The position numbers and the translations under genes are program-made. This document shows, in pieces, positions 1-7,326 of a DNA stretch of 64,000 bases. This DNA is from Chryseobacterium luquanense. Lineage in GTDB: Bacteria; Bacteroidota; Bacteroidia; Flavobacteriales; Weeksellaceae. The stretch lies in contig NZ_JAOVZV010000001.1 in assembly GCF_026460945.1 (NCBI RefSeq), positions 620,001-684,000 of the forward strand, in the 5' to 3' direction. The notes under the pieces are model-generated. The model did not search any database. It was given only the letters and a program-made list of their open reading frames with translations, and was not told where the DNA came from. The number at the start of each line of letters is the position of its first letter. The stretch's first letter is position 1.

Positions 1-25
1 GTACTTTTAAAACAAAAACACACTT

Positions 26-949
26 ATGAAAAAAATTATCTTACTATTTATTCTATTGGTATTTCCTTTAGCTTCAGCTCAAAACGTATTCAAATCACAA
101 AAGCAAATCTACTTAGCAGAATATTACGCTCATCAAAAAAATGATCAAAAAACTTTAGAATATTACTTGAAAGCCATTAAAATTAATCCTAAAGTCCCGA
201 TTAGCGATGTGTATTTAGAAGCAGCATCCATATCTTTTAAATTAAAAAATAACAAAACTGCCAAAGAATTACTTACCCAAAGTATCACCAAACAACTAGC
301 TCCTTTAGATTTTTTAAAAGATTTTGAAAGTCTTAAACCCTACAAAGATTCTAAAGAAATGAAGGAAGTTTTGGCTCAATATAATGATTTGGAAAATCAA
401 TACTACAGAGAGCTTAAAAATCCGGCAGCTTATATGGAGATTCAAAATTTGATTGCCACAGATCAACTCATAAGAAAGGAAGATAAAGTTTTTGGCAAAT
501 TATCTAAAGAAACAGATTCCATGAATATTATTAAACTAATGGAACTTACTAAAAAATATGGTTGGGAATCTCGTGCGTGGATGCTATTGTGGCATCATCG
601 AGGATATACAGATGATCAAAAATTTGTTTGGGATTTTTTTAAACCTTATTTGGAGAACGAAATTAAAAAAGATAATGTTAATAAAGATTTTTTTGTTGAC
701 TTTGATGAATTTGACAGCTCTATGAATGATTTTACAAACAAAACAAATAAAGGATCTCTTTACACATTGCAAACTTTAGGAAATATAAACCACAACACAA
801 CCTACTTTGACATAAAAAATCTTGATAAAAGAAGAAAGTCTGTAGGTTTGCCTCCGTTATATTTTGAGCATTTTCTTTATGGCTCAGAACTTCCAAAAGA
901 TTATCAATACAATCCTGAGAATCTTCTGAAAGATTTGGAAAATTTATAA
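26..949 (+). CDS. Secreted TPR-like hypothetical protein
   Basis: The product has 307 residues and opens with a Sec signal peptide (lysines at 2-3, a hydrophobic core, likely cleavage after Ala-Gln near residue 19). Residues about 27-90 read as helical pairs of tetratricopeptide type (AEYYAHQKNDQKTLEYYLKA, then a second pair), so it is probably a periplasmic or surface scaffold. The rest is charged, with no catalytic motif I recognise. The ATG is chosen because it places the signal peptide at the N-terminus. No partner gene lies immediately beside it. Function unknown. Confidence 0.8.
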   Translation: MKKIILLFILLVFPLASAQNVFKSQKQIYLAEYYAHQKNDQKTLEYYLKAIKINPKVPISDVYLEAASISFKLKNNKTAKELLTQSITKQLAPLDFLKDFESLKPYKDSKEMKEVLAQYNDLENQYYRELKNPAAYMEIQNLIATDQLIRKEDKVFGKLSKETDSMNIIKLMELTKKYGWESRAWMLLWHHRGYTDDQKFVWDFFKPYLENEIKKDNVNKDFFVDFDEFDSSMNDFTNKTNKGSLYTLQTLGNINHNTTYFDIKNLDKRRKSVGLPPLYFEHFLYGSELPKDYQYNPENLLKDLENL

Positions 950-1110
950 TTGTTAATTTTCAATAAACATAATACAATTTAAACTCTTGTTTAAATATTT
1001 TCCGTATTTTAGTTACACCAAAAATATCAATATCTACTTATTCATCAAGGTTTCAGCAGAATACATTATGATATTGATTTAAAATTAAATCACAAAATGT
1101 TTAAGATACA

Positions 1111-1926
1111 ATGGAAAACAACTCATTTATTTTTACGGACGGAAAAGACCCTAAAATGATTGCAGCATACAAAAAAGCACAGGAAAACTTCAAATATTTC
1201 TGGCGAGAACTTTCTTGGGAGCAAAGAAGAATTATTCCCGGATTGAATCTTGCCTGTGTAAAAGCTTCTTTTTCTGAAAAAAATCCCGATGGAGAACAAA
1301 TCGTAGAACACATGTGGATGAATGATATTTACTTTGATGGCGACACTGTGAGCGGATATCTCATCAACGAACCCAATGATCTGACCACAATACAACCCAG
1401 AGATTATTTCGAAATACCTCTAAACGAAATCAGCGACTGGCTTTTTGCCATCACTCCGATGCAGAAAAAACCAACCGGGCTTTCAAAATTATTTTCATCA
1501 TCTTCAGAACCAATTCCAAAAGCGTATGGCGGATTTACCATTCAAAAAATGCGTGCAGATATGTCGGAATCTGAAAGAAAAGAACATGATGAAGCGTGGC
1601 AACTCGATTTTGGAGATTTTAATGAAATTGAAGTTGTCAATGAACAAAAAGAAAAGCCGGAGAACCTCATCGAACATCCGATGAGCAAGAATATGAAAGA
1701 AGATTTTGTAAAATTTCTAAATGATTATCCAGCGGAACTCACCAATATTGATGAAAACGGCTTTACGCTTCTTCACAGAGAAACAATTGCAGGAAATCTA
1801 AGCTCGGTAGAAGTTTTGCTTGAAGCCGGTGCCGATAAAAATTTAAAAAACAACAACGGAAAAACAGCTTTAGATTATGCCAAACAGCTCAATTGGGAAC
1901 ATCTCATTCCTGTTTTGGAAAATTAA
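1111..1926 (+). CDS. DUF2314 domain protein with C-terminal ankyrin repeats
   Basis: The 271-residue product has no signal peptide and is probably cytoplasmic. Residues about 12-115 match the DUF2314 (YegJ-like) pattern: an acidic start, a positively charged helix, then HMWMNDI, a G-x-L segment and a Asp-Tyr-Phe near 98-100. A linker at about 116-190 is followed by two ankyrin-type repeats at about 216-247 (TLLHRETIAGNLSSVEVLLE) and 248-270. DUF2314 has no established biochemical function and ankyrin repeats usually bind proteins, so a protein-binding role is inferred only. A strong terminator follows directly. Confidence 0.75.
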   Translation: MENNSFIFTDGKDPKMIAAYKKAQENFKYFWRELSWEQRRIIPGLNLACVKASFSEKNPDGEQIVEHMWMNDIYFDGDTVSGYLINEPNDLTTIQPRDYFEIPLNEISDWLFAITPMQKKPTGLSKLFSSSSEPIPKAYGGFTIQKMRADMSESERKEHDEAWQLDFGDFNEIEVVNEQKEKPENLIEHPMSKNMKEDFVKFLNDYPAELTNIDENGFTLLHRETIAGNLSSVEVLLEAGADKNLKNNNGKTALDYAKQLNWEHLIPVLEN

Positions 1927-1932
1927 TTTTAC

Positions 1933-1958
1933 AAAGAGAAACTTTCGGGTTTCTCTTT
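1933..1958 (+). terminator. Rho-independent terminator after the DUF2314 gene
   Basis: A perfect 10-bp stem (AAAGAGAAAC / GTTTCTCTTT) with a 6-nt loop starts seven bases after the stop codon and runs into a T-rich stretch. Confidence 0.75.
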
Positions 1959-1964
1959 ATATTT

Positions 1965-1987
1965 TTTACCAAATGACAAATGCCGTG
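1965..1987 (+). promoter_or_regulatory. Candidate operator upstream of the Crp/Fnr-like regulator
   Basis: The 23-bp segment shares 18 positions with 2630-2652, upstream of the dehydrogenase gene. Its core is a partial inverted repeat around CCAAATGACAAATG. It lies 27 bases before the regulator's ATG, where an autoregulatory site would be expected. This is seen in the sequence; binding is inferred. Confidence 0.5.
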
Positions 1988-2013
1988 AAAATTTCTTTAG
2001 CTAAATTGCATTC

Positions 2014-2586
2014 ATGAAAGAATTATTTGATTTTATTTTAAAATTTGGAAACCTCAACCAGCAGCAAATCGATTTTATTTCTAGCAAGACTATTGAAATC
2101 AATATTTCGAAAGAAGAATATTTTTCAGAAGCTGGAAAAATAGCAAAACAAGTTGGCTTTCTGGTTGATGGAATTCTCAGGGTTTGCTATTATAACAATC
2201 AAAGTGAAGAGATTACAAAGTATTTCATTGAAGAAAATAATTTGGTGGTAGATTTAGAAAGTTTCGATAATCAAATCTGTTCGAGTGCTTACGTTCAGGC
2301 GGTCACAGATTGTAAAATGATTGTTTTTGAAAGAAAAGACTGGCTCGAACTTTTACAAACTATCGTTGGTTTTGATGCCATTGTACACAAAATCATTTCC
2401 CGAGCTTTAATACAAAAAGTAGAAAGAAGAAGTCCGCTTGTATCAGAAGATGCAACAACCCGTTATTTAAAGTTTCTTGAAATTTATCCTACAGCTTTTA
2501 ACAGAATTCCTCTTTCGTATGTTGCTTCGTATTTGGGAGTAACGCAATCTTCTCTAAGCAGAATCAGAAAGAATATTACTTTATAA
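2014..2586 (+). CDS. Crp/Fnr-family transcriptional regulator
   Basis: The 190-residue product fits a short Bacteroidota Crp-like regulator. Residues about 25-110 form the cyclic-nucleotide-binding-type beta roll (FSEAGKIAKQVGFLVDGILR), and residues 164-188 form a C-terminal helix-turn-helix (PLSYVASYLGVTQSSLSRIR). The canonical phosphate-binding cassette arginine is not obvious, so cAMP binding is doubtful, as in many flavobacterial members. A near-identical 23-bp motif lies upstream of this gene and of the next one, a short-chain dehydrogenase, suggesting that it controls both. The two genes run in the same direction, 111 bases apart. Confidence 0.88.
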   Translation: MKELFDFILKFGNLNQQQIDFISSKTIEINISKEEYFSEAGKIAKQVGFLVDGILRVCYYNNQSEEITKYFIEENNLVVDLESFDNQICSSAYVQAVTDCKMIVFERKDWLELLQTIVGFDAIVHKIISRALIQKVERRSPLVSEDATTRYLKFLEIYPTAFNRIPLSYVASYLGVTQSSLSRIRKNITL

Positions 2587-2629
2587 ATAATATTATTTTA
2601 AATCCAATCAACTAAAATTAATTTCTCTT

Positions 2630-2652
2630 TTTGCCAAATGGCAAATGTCACG
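2630..2652 (+). promoter_or_regulatory. Candidate operator upstream of the dehydrogenase gene
   Basis: It contains the inverted repeat TTTGCCA-AA-TGGCAAA (2630-2645), which has the dyad form typical of Crp/Fnr-type sites. It shares 18 of 23 positions with 1965-1987. The dyad ends about 52 bases before the dehydrogenase ATG. Confidence 0.55.
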
Positions 2653-2697
2653 TTGTTTTATTGACGGAATTTTACACCATTAATTAAAACAAACAAA

Positions 2698-3435
2698 ATG
2701 CAAACAGTATTAATAACAGGAGCCAACAGAAGTATTGGTTTGGAAACTGCAAAACAACTTTCAGAAAAAGGTTTATTCGTTTATTTGGGAAGCCGAAATC
2801 TTTCAAAAGGCGAAGAAGTCGTAAAAGAATTACATGAAAAAGGATTTCAAAATATCAAAGCTATAGAAATTGATGTGACGAATCCGGAATCTATTTTTAA
2901 GGCTAAAAAAATTATCGAAAATGAGCAAGGAAAACTGGATATTCTCATTAATAATGCCGGAATTTTAGGCATCAACCCACAAACTGCCTCAGAAACTTCT
3001 GTAAAAGACATTCAGGAGGTTTTTAATACCAATTTCTTTGGAGCAATCAGTGTGACGCAGGTTTTTTTAGATTTACTTAAAAAATCTGACAGCCCTAGAA
3101 TCAGTAATATTACTTCAGGATTAGGTTCCTTAACTTTACATAGTGACCCAAACTGGAAATATTATCATGTAAAAGGAGCAGCTTACGGTACTTCAAAATC
3201 ATCACTGAATGCTTATACAATTGTTTTAGCTTATGAATTGAGAGAATTGCCTTTTAAAGTAAACGTGATTGATCCAGGTTACACGGCAACAGATTTTAAT
3301 CATCACAGTGGTCCCGGTTCTGTGGAAAGTGCAGCTTCATTCATTATTAAACACACTTTAACCGATGAAAATGCTCCAACCGGACAGTTTTTTAGCAATG
3401 ATATAGAAGATGAATCGGGAATCAGTCCGTGGTAA
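2698..3435 (+). CDS. Short-chain dehydrogenase/reductase (SDR)
   Basis: The 245-residue product is a classical SDR: TGANRSIG at 7-14 (nucleotide-binding Gly motif), NNAG at 85-88, catalytic Tyr163 and Lys167 in YGTSK, and an upstream Ser near 140. It should be a cytosolic NAD(P)(H)-dependent oxidoreductase; the basic residue after the Gly motif (Arg11) and Arg33 at the end of strand 2 favour NADPH. The substrate cannot be read from sequence. The Crp-like regulator upstream carries a similar operator motif, so the pair probably forms a small regulon, perhaps responding to a reactive carbonyl or other stress. A terminator follows. Confidence 0.9.
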   Translation: MQTVLITGANRSIGLETAKQLSEKGLFVYLGSRNLSKGEEVVKELHEKGFQNIKAIEIDVTNPESIFKAKKIIENEQGKLDILINNAGILGINPQTASETSVKDIQEVFNTNFFGAISVTQVFLDLLKKSDSPRISNITSGLGSLTLHSDPNWKYYHVKGAAYGTSKSSLNAYTIVLAYELRELPFKVNVIDPGYTATDFNHHSGPGSVESAASFIIKHTLTDENAPTGQFFSNDIEDESGISPW

Positions 3436-3456
3436 TTTTTAAATTCTAAAAAAATC

Positions 3457-3484
3457 AAGAGAGACTTCCAAGTTTCTCTTTTTT
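3457..3484 (+). terminator. Terminator after the SDR gene
   Basis: The arms AAGAGAGACTT and AAGTTTCTCTT pair at 10 of 11 positions and are followed by TTTT. Confidence 0.7.
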
Positions 3485-3605
3485 CTTAAATTTTCCTTAA
3501 TAGGTGATATTTAAAACAGCTTTTTCTATCTTTGAAAGCTTAAATCGAGGCGAATAACAGATTTAGATAAAACTACTCTTCTTATTTTATATTAAAGAAA
3601 ATTCA

Positions 3606-4517
3606 TTGCAAAAAATTTATAAACACTTTCAATTCAGGTTTAATCAGAGTTTCAGGATTTTTAATTATAATCCTAAAGTCAGCTTGCCGATTTTTCTGGT
3701 TTTCGGAATGTTGATGATAGTTAAATTTCCGCAATCTATTTTTTATCCGCTACTCTATTTCTCCATTGCTTTGGTTTTTCATATTAACAGAAAAGATATT
3801 CCGTTTTTAAATAAAATATTTATCAATCATTGGAGACTGATTATTTTTTTAGAATCTGCATTTATCTACGCGCTTTTTCTAATGGCAAACATCAATTATA
3901 AAATTGAAAAATTCGGTTTGATGATGTTTTTTGCGATTATTTTACTCTGTTTTTTACAGCCAAAGTCCAAACCTTTTCCTACTTTGCAATGGAACTTTAT
4001 TTCCAATGATCTTTTCGAGTGGAAAAGTTATCTTCGCAAAAATACTTGGATGTTTATTCTGACGTATCTTGTAGTGATTGCTTCGGCATATCATCAAGCC
4101 AGTTTGATTTTGTGCGGAATTTTTTTGATGGATTATTTATCTCATGTTTATGAAGATAACGAGAACAAAGAAATGCTCGAAGTTTATTTTAAAAAGATCA
4201 ATTTTAAAGATAAAATCTATAAAAATATTGTTTTTTTTAATACGCTTCTTTCACCAACTTATATTGCGTTTTTAATAATCAATTTTAACGAAAGTCTGTA
4301 TCTTCTCTACTATATCTTCTTTATGAATCTTTACTTTTTGCTGATTCTCACGAGGAAATATAAGCTTTATCATCATCAAGAAAAGGCCAATTACTTTAGT
4401 ATTGTAGTTTTTATAGAATATTTCGTTTACAGCATGTTGATTATTCCAGCATTTATTATCATTCATTTAAATATCAAAGAAGCACAGCAAAATATTAAAA
4501 ACTATGTTGGAAATTAA
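3606..4517 (+). CDS. Polytopic membrane protein, putative ABC permease partner
   Basis: The 303-residue protein has about eight hydrophobic spans and no signal peptide. Translation appears to start at TTG: no in-frame ATG lies nearby upstream, and the next Met (about residue 35) sits inside the first membrane span. The final 14 bases overlap the start of the ABC ATPase gene at 4504, so the two are almost certainly co-translated and form one transporter. I do not recognise the permease family. A TATCTTTG element at 3527-3534 could be a flavobacterial -7 box. The substrate is unknown. Confidence 0.75.
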   Translation: MQKIYKHFQFRFNQSFRIFNYNPKVSLPIFLVFGMLMIVKFPQSIFYPLLYFSIALVFHINRKDIPFLNKIFINHWRLIIFLESAFIYALFLMANINYKIEKFGLMMFFAIILLCFLQPKSKPFPTLQWNFISNDLFEWKSYLRKNTWMFILTYLVVIASAYHQASLILCGIFLMDYLSHVYEDNENKEMLEVYFKKINFKDKIYKNIVFFNTLLSPTYIAFLIINFNESLYLLYYIFFMNLYFLLILTRKYKLYHHQEKANYFSIVVFIEYFVYSMLIIPAFIIIHLNIKEAQQNIKNYVGN

Positions 4518-5142
4518 AAATCTGTCGGTCAGTTTTAAAGATAAAAATGTTCTTCAGGGTTTAAATTTAGAAATTGAAGAAGGAAAAATTTTAGGTATTC
4601 TCGGGAAAAACGGTGCCGGAAAAACCACATTTTTTGAATCGCTTTATCAAGGTCAGAAATATAGTGGAGAAATTTTGTGGCAAAGCAAAAAAATTCTTCG
4701 TGAAAATATTTCTTATCTCGAAACAGAAAATTATTTCTATCCATACATCACAGGGAGAGAATATTTATCTTATTTCTCAAATGATAAACTTACAAAAACC
4801 ATAGAATTAGCCGAAAAATTTCAACTTCCTTTGGAGAAATATGTGCAATATTATTCCAGCGGAATGAAAAAGAAACTCGCTTTGATAGGAATGTTAATGC
4901 TCGATAAACTGGTTAATATTTTAGACGAACCTTTTAACGGAGTTGATTTTGAAGGCGTTCATTTATTGTATGATATTATCAGAGAATTGAAACAAAACAA
5001 TAAATTGGTTATTATCAGTTCACATATTATCGAAACTCTTTTTCACACCTGCGACCACATTGTTACTTTAGAAAATGGTATTATCACCAATACATTTGAA
5101 AAATCTGATTTTGAAAGTTTGAATCATTTTAAATTTGTTTAA
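4504..5142 (+). CDS. ABC transporter ATP-binding protein
   Basis: The 212-residue ATPase has Walker A GKNGAGKT at 34-41, a signature-like YSSGMKKK near 117-124, Walker B VNILDEP near 137-143 and an H-loop SSH near 180. The signature SSGM in place of LSGGQ is common in ABC-2-type exporters of antibiotic and bacteriocin immunity systems. The gene overlaps the membrane-protein gene upstream by 14 bases, so the two form a compact import or export unit. At 212 residues it is a minimal nucleotide-binding domain without extensions. Confidence 0.88.
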   Translation: MLEIKNLSVSFKDKNVLQGLNLEIEEGKILGILGKNGAGKTTFFESLYQGQKYSGEILWQSKKILRENISYLETENYFYPYITGREYLSYFSNDKLTKTIELAEKFQLPLEKYVQYYSSGMKKKLALIGMLMLDKLVNILDEPFNGVDFEGVHLLYDIIRELKQNNKLVIISSHIIETLFHTCDHIVTLENGIITNTFEKSDFESLNHFKFV

Positions 5143-5213
5143 ATATTTATTTATAATTTTTGATAGCACCAAATCCTATCTTTGGAACTGTTTACTCTTT
5201 CATTTTAAAACAA

Positions 5214-5243
5214 AAAGACATCTGCATTTCTACAGATGTCTTT
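5214..5243. terminator. Bidirectional terminator between the ABC gene and the yceI-like gene
   Basis: A perfect 11-bp stem (AAAGACATCTG / CAGATGTCTTT) with an 8-nt loop sits between convergent genes. Confidence 0.75.
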
Positions 5244-5263
5244 ATATGTATGACTGTTTCAGA

Positions 5264-5938
5264 TTACTTTTGGTCAGCTTTTACATCGATAGCGATTTCG
5301 ATATCTTTGCTGATCATCCATTCAGCAGGATCAGTTTCGTCAGTTCCGAATTTAATTCCCCAATCAGCACGGTTTACAGTGAATTGAGCCTTTAAAGTTG
5401 CAGATTTTTCTACGATGTCAACTTTTGCAGGGAAAGAAACATTCATTGTTTTTCCAAGAAGCGTAAGATTTCCGCTTACTGTTTTGTTAGCACCTTCTAC
5501 AGCATTTTGAGCACCTGCAGCTAAATCTTCAACTTTAGTGATTTTGAAATCAGCAGTTGGATGTTTTTCAACATCAAAGAAGTCAGCATTTTTAAGGTGA
5601 CCTTCAAGATCTGTGTATTTTTTGTCTTTTTCAGTAACTGAAGCTGGATCTACTTTTAGAGACTTCATGTCAATCACAAATTCTCCTGAAGCCAATTGAT
5701 TATCAGCAACAGATAATTCTCCTGTAGAAACTGCTAAAGTTCCCCAACGTGGAGCAAAACCTCCTTTGTGGAAAGCTTTCCAGTTTACTTTAGAAGCTGT
5801 AGTATCAACAGCAAAAACATTCCCTTGCTTTTCTGCTACAGTTTGTTCCTGACCTGCAGTTGCAGCTTCTTTTTTATCACCACATGATGCAAGAAGTAAA
5901 CCTAAACTTGCCAAAGCGATTACGCCAATTTTCTTCAT
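5264..5938 (-). CDS. YceI-family lipoprotein
   Basis: The 224-residue product begins with a lipoprotein signal ending in the lipobox LLASC, with Cys19 as the lipidated residue. Residues about 45-222 match the YceI fold: VNWKAFHKGGFAPRWGTLAV, then a repeated beta-strand pattern and DFFDVEKHPTADFKI. YceI proteins form a beta-barrel that holds a polyisoprenoid in characterised members, but the physiological role is mostly unknown. Being a lipoprotein, it probably sits at the inner face of the outer membrane or on the surface. It stands alone between terminators. Confidence 0.9.
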   Translation of the reverse strand: MKKIGVIALASLGLLLASCGDKKEAATAGQEQTVAEKQGNVFAVDTTASKVNWKAFHKGGFAPRWGTLAVSTGELSVADNQLASGEFVIDMKSLKVDPASVTEKDKKYTDLEGHLKNADFFDVEKHPTADFKITKVEDLAAGAQNAVEGANKTVSGNLTLLGKTMNVSFPAKVDIVEKSATLKAQFTVNRADWGIKFGTDETDPAEWMISKDIEIAIDVKADQK

Positions 5939-6254
5939 TTTTTAAAGTATTTAATATTATTATTGTTTGTTGTCTCAATAAAACCTCAAAACTTTTATTT
6001 TATTGTTTTGACTCTGCAAACCTCCGAAAAATTGAAGGTTTAATGATTAACATAGGATAAGAAAAGACTAAAATTATAAAAAACTTTTGGAAATTGTAGT
6101 TTAATAATAATTAATTCCTTGGAATTGTTCGGAATCTTAAATCATTTTGGTAGAATTGACGGAGTTTCTAAGATTGTGATTTTTCTTTGTAAGGTGATTT
6201 TAATTGGGATTTGTTTATATTTGTTGAAAGGCAATTAATACCCAAAACATTTTA
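5939..6254. other. Intergenic region between divergent genes
   Basis: About 316 bases of AT-rich sequence lie between the yceI-like gene (minus) and the thioredoxin-like gene (plus). A possible -7 box, TATATTTG, lies at 6216-6223, but no TTG is found 19 bases upstream. No RNA gene or convincing small coding region is seen. Confidence 0.5.
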
Positions 6255-6923
6255 ATGAAAAAATTACAAATTATCTTTCTCCTTACTCTAAGTCTAAACT
6301 CTTTTTCGCAAAAAATATACTACAAAATAAATGGTGGTAAACCTGTCGATGAAATTAAATATACCCAAGCAAAAGAATCTATTTATAAAAAAGGAAAACT
6401 AGAAGAACTTCTTCTTAAAACAAAAAAGACAGAAGATTCAATTATTCATTTTGTAAGACTTGGTGCGCTTTCTACCACTCCCGATGGTTTTGATCCTTAT
6501 GCAGAAACTAAGAAATATATAGGGACAAGATTTCAGATTGAAAAATTTGTAAATGAAAAACAGAAAAATTTCGACAAAAATTTTCTTAGCGGAAAACCTA
6601 CTTTTATCAATTTCTGGTTTACAAGATGTCCACCTTGTATAGAAGAAATTCCTTTATTAAACGAACTAAAAGAAAAATTTAAAGGGAAAGCAAATTTCAT
6701 CACAATTTCTTTTAATGATAAAAAAACGATTGATGAGTTTACCAAACAGCAACCATTTAATTTCCAGCATATTGCAGATTCTAAAAAGCAGATTGATGGA
6801 CTGAATATTTCAGCGTTTCCTACAAGTCTTATTTTAGATAAAAACGGAATTATAAAATTTGTTTTCGGAGAGGTTACAGGTGAAACTCAAGATATTGAGG
6901 TTATTTTTGAGGGATTGTTATAA
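6255..6923 (+). CDS. Secreted TlpA-like thioredoxin-fold protein
   Basis: The 222-residue product has a Sec signal peptide (cleavage after about residue 19) and a C-terminal thioredoxin domain (about 90-222). The redox motif is Cys125-Pro-Pro-Cys128 in FWFTRCPPCIEEIP, and a cis-Pro segment (AFPTSLIL) follows, as in TlpA/ResA proteins. It probably reduces or shuffles disulfides in the periplasm, for example for cytochrome c maturation or oxidative-stress repair. The N-terminal 90 residues are not recognised. It is followed after about 20 bases by a small membrane protein that may be co-transcribed. Confidence 0.88.
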   Translation: MKKLQIIFLLTLSLNSFSQKIYYKINGGKPVDEIKYTQAKESIYKKGKLEELLLKTKKTEDSIIHFVRLGALSTTPDGFDPYAETKKYIGTRFQIEKFVNEKQKNFDKNFLSGKPTFINFWFTRCPPCIEEIPLLNELKEKFKGKANFITISFNDKKTIDEFTKQQPFNFQHIADSKKQIDGLNISAFPTSLILDKNGIIKFVFGEVTGETQDIEVIFEGLL

Positions 6924-6943
6924 AATCATCAGTAATAACATTG

Positions 6944-7252
6944 ATGGAAATAAAATACAATATCAAACTTTTTACAATTATATCAAATCTAATTTTGGTT
7001 TGTGCTTTTCTTTTACCTAAAGTAGTTACAAATTCTTACCGATATGGAGAATTACATAACATTTGGGCATTTTCTGTAATGACAGTTTTTGTTTTCCACG
7101 GCATTTCAATCTTTTTAACAATTTTAAATATTGCCTTTATTATTCCAAAAATCAATGAGAATCGAAAGAAATATTACATTTTATTGTTGTTAAATACTCC
7201 CGTTATTTTAGTGTGGATATGGTTTTCAATAATGATTTTATTTTTTATTTAA
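6944..7252 (+). CDS. Small hydrophobic membrane protein
   Basis: The roughly 102-residue protein has three or four predicted membrane spans and few charged residues apart from the short central KINENRKKY loop. The ATG at 6944 is preferred over the TTG directly before it. It lies about 20 bases after the thioredoxin-like gene and is probably in its transcript. I recognise no family. Confidence 0.6.
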   Translation: MEIKYNIKLFTIISNLILVCAFLLPKVVTNSYRYGELHNIWAFSVMTVFVFHGISIFLTILNIAFIIPKINENRKKYYILLLLNTPVILVWIWFSIMILFFI

Positions 7253-7291
7253 TTTTTAAACTTATTCATATTCAATACAAGAATAACAAAA

Positions 7292-7317
7292 AAAGAGAAA
7301 CCTCACAGTTTCTCTTT
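7292..7317. terminator. Bidirectional terminator between the small membrane protein and gldG
   Basis: A perfect 10-bp stem (AAAGAGAAAC / GTTTCTCTTT) has a 6-nt loop, an A-tract before it and a T-tract after it. The arms are identical to those of the terminator at 1933-1958. Confidence 0.8.
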
Positions 7318-7326
7318 TTCTATATT

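Noticed and set aside
5135..5395. Plus-strand open frames after the ABC gene
   Set aside because: They cross the terminator and run antisense to the YceI lipoprotein gene, with protein composition unlike any family.
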